From an uncultured Acidaminococcus sp. (GTDB lineage Bacteria; Bacillota; Negativicutes; Acidaminococcales; Acidaminococcaceae), in the NCBI GenBank assembly GCA_900770265.1, contig CAAGJR010000072.1:1-9993 (forward strand): a stretch of DNA of 9,993 nt, given 5' to 3'. Of this stretch, positions 1-6,436 are shown one piece after another (position 1 is the stretch's first letter; the number at the start of each line of letters is the position of its first letter). The notes under the pieces are model-generated. The model had not been told where the DNA came from, did no database searches, and worked only from the letters and a program-made list of their open reading frames with translations. The position numbers and the translations under genes were made by a program.

Positions 1-393
1 AAGATGTGGCTGCGCCGGCAGACTACGAAGTTCAACGGCGTGAACTACATCGTACAACGGGGCGCAGAAGCTGCCCTGGCACCGCTGGGCGAAAAGGAAT
101 GCGGCGAAATGCTGGAATACTACCGGGAAAATGCCCGGATGATGATGGCCACCTTCGACAAGAAGGGCTATAAATACTACGGCGGCGTATATTCCCCGTA
201 CGTTTGGATGAAGTGCCCCAACGGCATGGGCAGCTGGGAATACTTCGACCACCTGCTGAACGACCTGGCCATCGTGGGGACCCCCGGTGCCGGCTTCGGC
301 AAGATGGGTGAAGGCTACCTGCGCCTGAGTGCTTTCGGCACCCACGAAGGCACGAAGGAAGCCATGGAACGGATCGAAAAGGACAGCATTTAA
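1..393 (+). CDS. dapL: LL-diaminopimelate aminotransferase, C-terminal fragment (5' end outside window)
   Basis: This is the last 131 codons of a PLP-dependent class I/II aminotransferase. The enzyme converts tetrahydrodipicolinate straight to LL-2,6-diaminopimelate using glutamate, in the cytoplasmic lysine/peptidoglycan pathway. The frame is open from base 1, so the true start and the PLP-lysine lie upstream. Recognition rests on the family's C-terminal blocks: RRQTTKFNGVNYIVQRGAEA, then GGVYSPYVWMKCP, SWEYFDHLL, VGTPGAGFGKMGEGY and LRLSAFG. The arginine of LRLSAFG is the position that binds the substrate alpha-carboxylate in this fold. DapL making meso-DAP precursor fits a diderm Firmicute. 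Only 49 bases separate it from the next gene, with no hairpin or clear promoter, so the two are probably co-transcribed. Identification is by remembered family motifs. Confidence 0.9.
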   Translation, partial: KMWLRRQTTKFNGVNYIVQRGAEAALAPLGEKECGEMLEYYRENARMMMATFDKKGYKYYGGVYSPYVWMKCPNGMGSWEYFDHLLNDLAIVGTPGAGFGKMGEGYLRLSAFGTHEGTKEAMERIEKDSI

Positions 394-442
394 TCTGGCT
401 TGATTCAAAAAATCATCATAGAAAAGAAAGGGTGTTTGCAAC

Positions 443-886
443 ATGAAAAAAATCATTCTGATGCTGACGGCTGTAATGTCTCTGGGTATGGCAAGCCTGG
501 GCTTTGCCAGCCCGGCCAGTGATCTGCTGGCCCAGGAAGAAGTGACGACCACGAAAGTGATCAACCTGATCCAGGGCAAAGGCCAGTTGGCCGATGCAGC
601 CACCGGCTTCTCTCCGGAACTGCAGAAGAACTTCAACGCAGCGGCTCTGAACAATATGAAGAACGGCGTGACCAACCAGCTGGGTGGCATCAGCAACCTG
701 AAACTGGTGCGTCTGGACAAATTCCAGGATGCTGACCGTCTGATCTACATCGGCGAAGCCAAGAAGGCTCCCAATGTGCAGATGACGTTCGTGTTCAGCA
801 CCAAAGGCAAGAAAGCCCAGCTGCAGGGCCTGAACCTGGTACCGGTGGAAGTGAAACAAGTACCGGCTCAGCAGGCTTCCAAATAA
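443..886 (+). CDS. small secreted protein, DUF3887-like
   Basis: A 147-residue exported protein of unknown function. The N-terminus is a classic Sec signal: Lys2-Lys3, a hydrophobic core to about residue 19, then a likely signal peptidase I cut after Gly20-Phe21-Ala22. There is no lipobox cysteine, so it is predicted soluble in the periplasm or outside. The mature part has a helical segment (LLAQEEVTTTKVINLI, then FSPELQKNFNAAALNNMKNG) followed by an alternating strand-rich half ending in a GLNLVPVEV motif. This layout resembles DUF3887-type domains, but that is pattern memory only. The start is set by AAAGGGTG at 427-434, eight bases before the ATG. It probably shares the dapL transcript and is closed by a strong terminator 12 bases after its stop. 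No catalytic motif is visible. Confidence 0.75.
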   Translation: MKKIILMLTAVMSLGMASLGFASPASDLLAQEEVTTTKVINLIQGKGQLADAATGFSPELQKNFNAAALNNMKNGVTNQLGGISNLKLVRLDKFQDADRLIYIGEAKKAPNVQMTFVFSTKGKKAQLQGLNLVPVEVKQVPAQQASK

Positions 887-898
887 GCAGGCAATAAC

Positions 899-934
899 AA
901 AAGAGGCTGTCGCCAACTGGCGGCAGCCTCTTTT
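899..934 (+). terminator. rho-independent terminator after dapL and the secreted protein gene
   Basis: A 16-bp stem (899-914 with 919-934) holds one G-T wobble and a 4-base loop AACT. The 3' arm ends in TTTT and the 5' arm begins with AAAA, so it could work in both directions. It ends the dapL/secreted-protein transcript and separates it from the ATPase gene. Confidence 0.9.
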
Positions 935-952
935 CGATGGAAAGGAAGGAAT

Positions 953-1024
953 TTGACATTTAAGTCAGGAAAAATCAGTAAATCAATGATTTTTCTTGAC
1001 TTAAAAATCAAAATCTGATAGGTT
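953..1024 (+). promoter_or_regulatory. candidate promoter region of the ATPase gene
   Basis: The best pair is TTGACT at 996-1001 and TAGGTT at 1019-1024, spaced 17 bases, with TG at 1016-1017 giving an extended -10. The -10 hexamer is otherwise weak. A perfect consensus -35, TTGACA at 953-958, lies upstream but has no good -10 at normal spacing. The downstream -35 lies inside the right arm of the palindrome at 959-1005, so a protein bound there would compete with RNA polymerase. Confidence 0.4.
959..1005. repeat. 19-bp imperfect inverted repeat upstream of the ATPase gene
   Basis: The arms TTTAAGTCAGGAAAAATCA (959-977) and TGATTTTTCTTGACTTAAA (987-1005) match at 18 of 19 positions around a 9-base centre. 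It is A+T-rich, unlike the surrounding coding DNA, and lacks a T-run that would make it a good terminator. Its overlap with the TTGACT -35 suggests an operator or a 5'-UTR hairpin; a mobile or recombination site is also possible. Confidence 0.8.
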
Positions 1025-1048
1025 CTATACAGAAGGGAGGAGAAAGGC

Positions 1049-2350
1049 ATGAAACGAAAAATCGAGCAGGCCCTGCTGGCCTGGAAACAGAGAGACCATC
1101 GGCTGCCCCTTCTGGTGAATGGGGCCCGGCAGGTGGGGAAGACGTACAGCCTGCGGGAATTCGGCCGTAAGTGCTATGAATCCGTAGTGTATATCAATCT
1201 GGAAACCAACCGCCGGGCGGCCGCCTGCTTCGAGGAGGACCTTTCTCCCCATCAACTCCTGCCTTATCTGGAAGCTGTCATGGGGCAGCGGATTTTGCCC
1301 GGAAAAACGCTGCTGCTGCTGGATGAAATCCAATCGGCAGAACGGGCCTTGACCTCGTTGAAGTATTTTGCGGAAGAAGCACCGGAAATCCACATTGCTG
1401 CAGCGGGCAGCCTGCTGGGGGTGGCACTGAACCGGAAAAAATATTCCTTCCCTGTGGGAAAGGTGGAGAGCCTGCCGCTTTTTCCCCTGGACTTCGAGGA
1501 ATTCCTTTGGGCACGGGGAAAAGAAAGCCTGGCGGAGCTGATCCGGCGGGCCTATGGAGCACTGGAACCTCTTCCGACAGGGCTCCATCAGGAAGCCATC
1601 AAACTGTATCGGGAGTATCTGGTCATCGGTGGGATGCCGGCGGCCATCAATGCGTTCCTGGCCTCCGGTTCCTTTCTGGAGATTCCCCAGGTACAGCAGG
1701 AAATCCTGGAAAACTACACGGCCGATATGGCCAAATATGCAACACCTTCCGAAACGGTGAAGATCCGGGCATGTTATCAGTCCCTTCCGGTACAGCTGGC
1801 CAAGGACAACAAGAAATTCCAGTATAAAGTGGTACAGCGCGGGGGCACGGCGGCTCTTTTTGGGGTTCCCATCGACTGGCTGTGCCAGGCAGGCATCGTA
1901 CTGCGTTGCCAGCGGCTGCAGCATGCGGCAGAACCCCTGGCAGCCTATGTGGATTTGCCGGCCTTCAAGCTGTACAGCAGTGATGTAGGCCTTTTGGCCA
2001 CCCAGGCGGGGTTGTCTCCTGAAACCATCCTGACCGGAATGGGGAATCTGTTCATGGGGGCCATGACGGAGAATTATGTGGCCCAGCAGCTGACATCCGC
2101 CGGTTTTCCGCTGTATTACTGGGAGAGTAAAAGTACGGCGGAACTGGATTTCGTCCTGCCGGTAGAAAATCGGATCTATGGAATGGAAGTGAAAAAAGGG
2201 GAACATACCCGGTCCCGGAGCCTGGGAGTTTTCCTGGAACAGGAAAAGCCCACCGGAGGGATTCGGCTTTCACTGAAAAATTTCGGGTTCGAGAACGGAA
2301 TCCGTTCCGTTCCCCTGTACGCTTTGTTTTGTTTGCCCCAGGGGTTGTAA
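1049..2350 (+). CDS. AAA-type ATPase with C-terminal DUF4143 domain
   Basis: A 433-residue member of the widespread ATP-binding/DUF4143 family, whose cellular role is not established. Walker A is GARQVGKT (residues 25-32) and Walker B is LLLLDEIQ (88-95), followed by AAAGSLLG near residue 120, a conserved block of this family. The region after about residue 215 is the DUF4143 part. It ends with WESKSTAELDFVL (358-370) and GMEVKKG (378-384), so D367 and E380-x-K382 are arranged like a PD-(D/E)XK nuclease-type core. Length is normal and the frame is intact. The start is fixed by AGGGAGG at 1034-1040, eight bases before ATG. The gene stands alone between a palindrome and a hairpin cluster, with no partner gene in either flank. 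Such isolated copies with repeat flanks suggest acquisition or mobility, but no transposase is present. Confidence 0.9.
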   Translation: MKRKIEQALLAWKQRDHRLPLLVNGARQVGKTYSLREFGRKCYESVVYINLETNRRAAACFEEDLSPHQLLPYLEAVMGQRILPGKTLLLLDEIQSAERALTSLKYFAEEAPEIHIAAAGSLLGVALNRKKYSFPVGKVESLPLFPLDFEEFLWARGKESLAELIRRAYGALEPLPTGLHQEAIKLYREYLVIGGMPAAINAFLASGSFLEIPQVQQEILENYTADMAKYATPSETVKIRACYQSLPVQLAKDNKKFQYKVVQRGGTAALFGVPIDWLCQAGIVLRCQRLQHAAEPLAAYVDLPAFKLYSSDVGLLATQAGLSPETILTGMGNLFMGAMTENYVAQQLTSAGFPLYYWESKSTAELDFVLPVENRIYGMEVKKGEHTRSRSLGVFLEQEKPTGGIRLSLKNFGFENGIRSVPLYALFCLPQGL

Positions 2351-2352
2351 GC

Positions 2353-2373
2353 GGGCGGTTCACCGAACCGCCC
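2353..2373. repeat. REP-like GC-rich palindrome
   Basis: GGGCGGTTC (2353-2361) and GAACCGCCC (2365-2373) form a perfect 9-bp stem with loop ACC, two bases after the ATPase stop codon. The following CCTACATTTT is only weakly T-rich. The GGCGGTTC...GAACCGCCCCTACA form resembles dispersed intergenic palindromes I associate with clostridia-like genomes; copy number cannot be judged from one window. It may also help terminate the ATPase mRNA. Confidence 0.7.
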
Positions 2374-2381
2374 CTACATTT

Positions 2382-2406
2382 TACAATTTGCCACAGGCAA
2401 ATTGTA
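2382..2406. repeat. perfect 11-bp inverted repeat
   Basis: TACAATTTGCC (2382-2392) and GGCAAATTGTA (2396-2406) pair perfectly around ACA. It is A+T-rich at the base and has no T-run, so it is not a typical terminator. It sits 8 bases after the GC-rich palindrome, as one unit of a compound repeat. Confidence 0.75.
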
Positions 2407-2416
2407 TCCATCGGCT

Positions 2417-2436
2417 AGAGACCAGAGACCAGAGAC
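2417..2436. repeat. short tandem repeat, 7-bp unit AGAGACC, 2.9 copies
   Basis: AGAGACC AGAGACC AGAGAC runs without interruption between two palindromes. It could be a replication-slippage product or the edge of a dispersed intergenic element. No coding frame or regulatory motif explains it. Confidence 0.8.
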
Positions 2437-2439
2437 AAA

Positions 2440-2457
2440 GGGCGGCCTGGGCCGCCC
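2440..2457. repeat. GC-only hairpin
   Basis: GGGCGGC (2440-2446) and GCCGCCC (2451-2457) pair around CTGG. The core GGGCGG/CCGCCC echoes the palindrome at 2353-2373, so the two may be ends or modules of one element. It lies just upstream of the convergent terminator. Confidence 0.6.
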
Positions 2458-2463
2458 GGCAGC

Positions 2464-2498
2464 AAAAAAGAGTGCCGCGCAAGCGACACTCTTTTTTT
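2464..2498. terminator. bidirectional rho-independent terminator between the ATPase gene and potD
   Basis: The stem joins AAAAAAGAGTG (2464-2474) with CACTCTTTTTT (2487-2497), passes one C/A mismatch, and continues CGC/GCG to the loop GCAA. There is a T-run on both strands, so it can stop the plus-strand ATPase transcript and the minus-strand pot transcript. The potD stop codon (2497-2499) lies inside its outer arm. Confidence 0.9.
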
Positions 2499-3558
2499 AT
2501 CGGATCGTCTTCAGTTCTGTCCAGTACCGGTCGTACATGGTGATGGCATCCCCGATGTCGTGGAGCCATTCGCCCTCTTTCATGTGGGTGACGGCGGCGT
2601 TCAGCATGGGGTCTTCCAGGTATTCTTTGGAATGGTACGGCCGGGCGTTGTCGTTGGGATCGTTGTACCCGATGGCTTCGTAGTTTTTGGCGCTTACCTG
2701 GGGGTCGAACAGGAAGTTGATGAATTCCTCCGCCAGCTTCTTGTGTTTGGCTCCCTTGGGGATGGCCAGGGTATCGGCCCAGATCAGGGTCCCTTCCTTA
2801 GGGATCACGAAACCCAGGTTCGGGTTCTCGTGATAGCTGTAGGAAGCGTCCCCGGACCACATGGTGCCGATCCAGGCTTCCTCGGCGATGAACTTCTGCT
2901 TGATGCCGTCCGTATCGTAGGCCAGGATGCTGGGCACCAGCAGGGTCAGGTCTTCGTAGGCCTTCTTCAGCTGGGCCGGATCCGTGGAGTTGTTGGACCA
3001 GCCGTTCTTCTTCAGGGCCATGCCGAACACTTCCCGGCTGTCGTTCAGCAGGATGACCCGTCCCTTGTATTCCGGTTTCCACAGGTCGTTCCAGGATGTG
3101 GGCGGCTCCTTGATGTACTTCTTGTTGTACACGATGCCGGTCATGCCCCAGGTGTAGACTACGGAGTAGTCCCCGTTGGGGTCGAAATCCGGATGCTGGA
3201 GGGAGGTCATCACATTCCGGGCATTGGGGATGGCGTCCTTGTCCAGCTTCTCCAGCAGGTCCAGCTTGATCATGGTGGACACCATGTAATCGGAGGGCTG
3301 GATCAGGTCGTACTGGGCACCGCCGGCCTGGAGCTTGGCCAGCAGTTCCTCGTTGTTGGCGAACACATCGTAGTTCACCTTGCAGTTGTATTTCTTTTCA
3401 AAGGCCTTGATCATTTCCGGGTCGAAGTTGTCGGCCCAGCTGAACAGGTTCAGCACCTGTTTGCCGTCGGCTTCGTCCTGCTTCTCTTTGCCGCAGCCCG
3501 TGAAGGCCAGCAGCACCAGGACCAGGAGCCCGCACAGCAGCCACTCAAGTTTCTTCAT
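2497..3558 (-). CDS. potD: spermidine/putrescine ABC transporter substrate-binding lipoprotein
   Basis: A 353-residue receptor that delivers polyamines to PotBC. The lipoprotein signal is Lys2-Lys3, a hydrophobic core, then lipobox Phe-Thr-Gly-Cys22, so the mature protein is lipid-anchored. The body aligns end to end by eye with E. coli PotD: YDLIQPSDYMV, TSWNDLWKPEYKG, DSREVFGMAL, TMWSGDA, IWADTLAIPKGAK and KEGEWLHDIG. Counterparts of the known polyamine contacts are W41, D173, E176, W234, W260 and D262, all retained. The positions of E. coli Tyr37 and Gln327 are N44 and L332 here, so fine specificity (spermidine versus putrescine) is uncertain. The ATG lies 6 bases after the potC stop; its AAAGGA (3574-3569) overlaps the potC end, giving coupled translation. 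Last gene of the operon, followed directly by the terminator. Confidence 0.93.
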   Translation of the reverse strand: MKKLEWLLCGLLVLVLLAFTGCGKEKQDEADGKQVLNLFSWADNFDPEMIKAFEKKYNCKVNYDVFANNEELLAKLQAGGAQYDLIQPSDYMVSTMIKLDLLEKLDKDAIPNARNVMTSLQHPDFDPNGDYSVVYTWGMTGIVYNKKYIKEPPTSWNDLWKPEYKGRVILLNDSREVFGMALKKNGWSNNSTDPAQLKKAYEDLTLLVPSILAYDTDGIKQKFIAEEAWIGTMWSGDASYSYHENPNLGFVIPKEGTLIWADTLAIPKGAKHKKLAEEFINFLFDPQVSAKNYEAIGYNDPNDNARPYHSKEYLEDPMLNAAVTHMKEGEWLHDIGDAITMYDRYWTELKTIR

Positions 3559-3564
3559 GCAGCA

Positions 3565-4362
3565 TCAGTCCTTTCGGGAAGAATGGAAATCCTTTTTCTG
3601 CAGCAGCTGGGAAATCACCACCAGGGAGATGGTCACCAGCATCATGCAGGTGGAAAGGGCGTTGATCTGGGGCGAGATCCCCCGCTTCACCATGGCGTAG
3701 ATGTATAACGGCAGGGTGGTGGAGTTGGGGCCGGCCACGAAGAAGCTGATCACGAAGTCGTCGATGGACAGGGTGAAGGCCATGAGGGCGCCGGCGATGA
3801 TCCCCGGGGCGATCATGGGCAGGGTCACGTAGCGGAACGCCTGCCAGGGCGTGGCATACAGGTCGCTGGCGGCTTCCTCCAGGTCCTGGCGGCAGCCTTC
3901 CAGCCGGGCGCCCACGGTGATGATCACAAAGGAGATGCAGAACGTGATGTGGGCGATGATCAGCGTGGGACGGCCCAGGCTGATGCCCAGCTGGGAGAAC
4001 AGCACCAGGAGAGACAGCCCCATGACGATCTCGGGAATCAGGATGGGCAGGTACAGCAGGCTGTTGATCAGCAGCTGGCATTTGTACTGGTAGCGGTGGA
4101 GGGCCAGGGCGGCCAGGGTGCCCATGACGGTGGTGACCATCGTGGTGATGGAGGCAATCAGAAGGCTGTTGCCCAGGGCTTCCAGCACCCGGTCGTTTTC
4201 CAGCAGGGCGGTGTACCATTTGAACGTGAAGCCGGCCCATACGGCGTTGATCCGGGAGTCGTTGAACGAGTACAGGGACAGGATCAAAAGCGGCAGGTAC
4301 AGGAACGCCAGGATGGCCAGGGAATAGGCCACCAGCGTGGCACTACGCCAGTTTCTCTTCAT
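3565..4362 (-). CDS. potC: spermidine/putrescine ABC transporter permease, PotC type
   Basis: A 265-residue inner-membrane permease that pairs with PotB to form the channel. Hydrophobic segments are visible around residues 9-31, 65-87, 98-125, 133-151, 184-210 and 236-254, fitting six membrane spans. The cytoplasmic EAA loop that docks on the ATPase is EEAASDLYATPWQAFRYVTL through Pro-Met-Ile-Ala-Pro-Gly187 (about 162-187). FTLSIDDFVISFFVAGP is a typical PotC-family block. The ATG is preceded by a near-perfect AAAGGAGG and overlaps the potB end by 20 bases, so translation is coupled. The protein ends in a charged, probably cytoplasmic, tail (KKDFHSSRKD). It is called PotC rather than PotB from gene order and from this conserved block. 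Confidence 0.92.
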   Translation of the reverse strand: MKRNWRSATLVAYSLAILAFLYLPLLILSLYSFNDSRINAVWAGFTFKWYTALLENDRVLEALGNSLLIASITTMVTTVMGTLAALALHRYQYKCQLLINSLLYLPILIPEIVMGLSLLVLFSQLGISLGRPTLIIAHITFCISFVIITVGARLEGCRQDLEEAASDLYATPWQAFRYVTLPMIAPGIIAGALMAFTLSIDDFVISFFVAGPNSTTLPLYIYAMVKRGISPQINALSTCMMLVTISLVVISQLLQKKDFHSSRKD

Positions 4363-5203
4363 GGGGTTTGCCTCCTTTCTGGGCCTGCAGGGCTTTGTAA
4401 TAGAGTACGATCATGATGAGGCTCAAAAGGGCCAGGATGATGGACAGGGCCGAACCGAACGGCCAGTCACGGGCCGACAGGAACTGGTTCTGGATCACGT
4501 TCCCCATGAGGGAGCTCTTGGCACCCCCCATGATGTCCGGTACCACGAACATCCCCAGGGAGGAGATGAACACCAGGATGGAACCGGCGGCCACACCGGG
4601 CAGGGTGAGGGGCAGCGTGATCTTCCGGAAGGCGGTGAGGGGCGGTGCGCCCAGGTCACTGGCGGCTTCCAGCAGGCGTTTGTCCATCTGTTCCAGGGAA
4701 ACGTAGATGGGCAGTACCATGAAGGGCAGCAGCCCGTACACCATGCCGATGAGCACGGCGGTGTTGTTGTACAGAAGGCTCAGCGGCACCTTGATGGCGC
4801 CGATGGACATCAGGAAGCTGTTGATCAGGCCGTGGGCCCGGAGGATGATCACCCAGGAATAGGAACGGATCAGGAAGTTGATCCAGAAGGGGATCATAAC
4901 CAGGATGATGCCGGCCTGCTGCCATTTCTTGGGCAGGATCATGGCGATGGTGTAGGCCACCGGATAGCCCATGGCAAAGGTCAGCAGCGTGGTTAAAAAG
5001 GCAGTACCCAGGGTGAAGACGAAGATCTTCAGATACAGGGGTTCCAGGAACTGGATGTAATTTTCCAACGTCCAGTGGAACACCACCTGTCCGTAGGCCG
5101 TACGGGAGGCGAAGGACACCACCACGACGATCAGGAGCGGCAGGGCGAAGAACAGCCCCAGCCACCCCATGGCTGGCAGCACCAGCAGTTTGCCCCGCTT
5201 CAT
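4343..5203 (-). CDS. potB: spermidine/putrescine ABC transporter permease, PotB type
   Basis: A 286-residue inner-membrane permease, partner of PotC. I start it at the ATG at 5203, because ATGA there overlaps the potA stop by four bases and AGGTGA lies just upstream. An ATG 33 bases earlier would add 11 polar residues and run deeper into potA. Six hydrophobic segments are visible, including a first span LLVLPAMGWLGLFFALPLLI. The EAA loop is EAASDLGAPPLTAFRKITLP (about residues 179-198), ending near Pro-Gly203. PFWINFLIRSYSWVIIL is a PotB-family signature block. It overlaps potC by 20 bases at its 3' end. The frame is intact and length is normal. Confidence 0.92.
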   Translation of the reverse strand: MKRGKLLVLPAMGWLGLFFALPLLIVVVVSFASRTAYGQVVFHWTLENYIQFLEPLYLKIFVFTLGTAFLTTLLTFAMGYPVAYTIAMILPKKWQQAGIILVMIPFWINFLIRSYSWVIILRAHGLINSFLMSIGAIKVPLSLLYNNTAVLIGMVYGLLPFMVLPIYVSLEQMDKRLLEAASDLGAPPLTAFRKITLPLTLPGVAAGSILVFISSLGMFVVPDIMGGAKSSLMGNVIQNQFLSARDWPFGSALSIILALLSLIMIVLYYKALQAQKGGKPHEEKLA

Positions 5204-6204
5204 TTCGTCACCTGGACGCTGTCCTGGGGATTCCACCAGATGCCGACCCGGTCACCCAGGTCCCAGTCCCGGTGTTCGTCATAATATTGGTAGGCAGTGA
5301 TCACCTGGCGGTTGTCATCCAGCCGGATGAACAGCTTGTCGAACGTGCCGCAGAACAGGATCTGTTCGATGGTGCCCGTGTACCGGGGCTTCTTTTCCGG
5401 CGGGGTTGCCTCGTTCTCGCCGGTGACCACCAGGAACTGGGGCCGGATGGAGAGAAGGCGGCTGTCGTCGCCGGGTACCGGGAAGAAGTTGTTCTCGCCG
5501 ATGAAGCTGGCGGCGAACTTGCTCCGGGGATACTGGTAGATCTTTTCCGGGGGGTCGTCCTGCTCGATGCGGCCGCCGTTCACGATGATGACCCGGTCGC
5601 TCATGGTGAGCGCCTCTTCCTGGTCGTGGGTGACGTAGATGAACGTGATGCCCAGCCGCTGCTGCAGGCTCCGCAGTTCCACCTGCATGGTCTTGCGCAG
5701 TTTGTAGTCCAGGGCACCCAATGGTTCGTCCAGCAGCAGTACCTTCGGATTGTTCACAAGCGCCCGGGCGATGGCCACCCGCTGCTGCTGGCCGCCACTC
5801 ATCTGCTGGGGCCTGCGGTAACGCAGGTCTTCCAGCTGGGTCAGCTGCAGCACTTCCGCAATCCGTTTCTGCTGCTCTTTGCGGGGAACTTTTTTCATCA
5901 TGAGCCCGAAGCGGATGTTTTCTTCCACCGTCATATGGGGGAACAGGGCGTAATGCTGGAACACCATGTTCACATTGCGCTTGTAAGGGGCCAGCTGGGT
6001 GACGTCTTCGTCATCCAGAAAAATATGACCCGAGGTGGGTGTCTCCAGACCGGCGATCATGCGCAGCATGGTGGTTTTGCCACAGCCGGAGGGGCCCAGG
6101 AGGGTCACGAATTCTCCGTCATAGATAGTTAAATTCAGAGGGGGGATGATCAGGTTGTCCTCGAACTCCTTGGTGATCCCCTCCAGACGAATCATTTCTT
6201 TCAT
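5200..6204 (-). CDS. potA: spermidine/putrescine ABC transporter ATP-binding protein
   Basis: A 334-residue cytoplasmic ATPase that powers polyamine import through PotBC. All ABC motifs are present: Walker A GPSGCGKT (37-44), Q-loop Q83 in FQHYALFPH, signature MSGGQQQR (135-142), Walker B KVLLLDEP (154-161), D-loop GALD (163-166) and switch H193. After about residue 230 comes a C-terminal TOBE-type regulatory domain (SIRPQFLVV, then GTIEQILFCGTFDKLFIRL). First gene of the operon. The ATG at 6204 has only a distant AAAGG (15 bases upstream) and a second ATG follows three codons later, so the exact start is uncertain by a few residues. A short upstream ORF ends on the start codon as ATGA. The stop overlaps the potB start. 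Confidence 0.93.
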   Translation of the reverse strand: MKEMIRLEGITKEFEDNLIIPPLNLTIYDGEFVTLLGPSGCGKTTMLRMIAGLETPTSGHIFLDDEDVTQLAPYKRNVNMVFQHYALFPHMTVEENIRFGLMMKKVPRKEQQKRIAEVLQLTQLEDLRYRRPQQMSGGQQQRVAIARALVNNPKVLLLDEPLGALDYKLRKTMQVELRSLQQRLGITFIYVTHDQEEALTMSDRVIIVNGGRIEQDDPPEKIYQYPRSKFAASFIGENNFFPVPGDDSRLLSIRPQFLVVTGENEATPPEKKPRYTGTIEQILFCGTFDKLFIRLDDNRQVITAYQYYDEHRDWDLGDRVGIWWNPQDSVQVTK

Positions 6205-6227
6205 CTTTGATTCTCACGACCTTTCAT
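6201..6227 (-). other. possible 8-codon upstream ORF overlapping the potA start
   Basis: Reading on the minus strand, ATG at 6227-6225 opens MKGRENQR and its TGA (6203-6201) overlaps the potA ATG. It starts only about ten bases after the predicted transcript start and has no Shine-Dalgarno of its own. It could couple potA translation to an upstream ribosome, or be chance in a short leader. Confidence 0.25.
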
Positions 6228-6243
6228 TGTTTGCAATCAAATA

Positions 6244-6272
6244 ATTATAGCATGTTTGGGGGTCCAGTTACA
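6244..6272 (-). promoter_or_regulatory. extended -10 promoter of the potABCD operon
   Basis: On the minus strand TGCTATAAT gives a perfect -10 TATAAT (6249-6244) with the extended TG at 6252-6251. The -35 position (about TGTAAC at 6272-6267) is poor, which is usual for extended -10 promoters. Transcription should start near 6237, giving a leader of about 33 bases. It is divergent from the rplU promoter, with about 55 bases between the two -10/-35 cores. Confidence 0.7.
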
Positions 6273-6304
6273 GAACAAAAACACCTTTTTTCTGCAGGAA
6301 AAAC

Positions 6305-6333
6305 TTGCTTTTTTCCGTCCGTCGTAGTATACT
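6305..6333 (+). promoter_or_regulatory. sigma70-type promoter of rplU-prp-rpmA
   Basis: TTGCTT at 6305-6310 and TATACT at 6328-6333 are separated by exactly 17 bases. The expected transcript start is near 6340, giving a leader of roughly 97 bases that contains the L21-type element. Confidence 0.75.
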
Positions 6334-6339
6334 TTGAAG

Positions 6340-6436
6340 GCTGAATGTGAATTTAGCACTACCGCACGGAGAGGTTCCGTAAAACTCCGTAGGGAGTTAC
6401 CGCATCCGGCGAGTCTTGAATGAGGGAGGTGCAGAT
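6340..6436 (+). promoter_or_regulatory. L21 mRNA leader element
   Basis: The untranslated leader of rplU holds two clean hairpins: ACGGA/TCCGT (6366-6370 with 6376-6380, loop GAGGT) and AACTCC/GGAGTT (6383-6388 with 6393-6398, loop GTAG). These are followed by CCGCATCCGGCGAGTC (6400-6415). Conserved hairpins and a GGCGAGTC segment just before the ribosome binding site match my memory of the Firmicute L21 leader motif, thought to be a ribosomal-protein autoregulatory site. The match is by recollection; a covariance search with the Rfam L21_leader model would settle it. Confidence 0.65.

Noticed and set aside
1025..2206. A 393-codon minus-strand frame opposite the AAA ATPase
   Set aside because: Antisense shadow of a gene with intact Walker motifs; its composition is artefactual and there is no ribosome site or family motif.
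2417..2436. Short direct repeats as a CRISPR array
   Set aside because: The unit is only 7 bases with no spacers and there are no cas genes nearby.
2560..3708. A 382-codon plus-strand frame opposite potD
   Set aside because: Antisense shadow of potD and the end of potC; low complexity (Val, Gly, Gln, His runs), with no recognisable motif.
5272..6132. A 286-codon plus-strand frame opposite potA
   Set aside because: Antisense to the complete ABC ATPase motifs of PotA; no independent signal.
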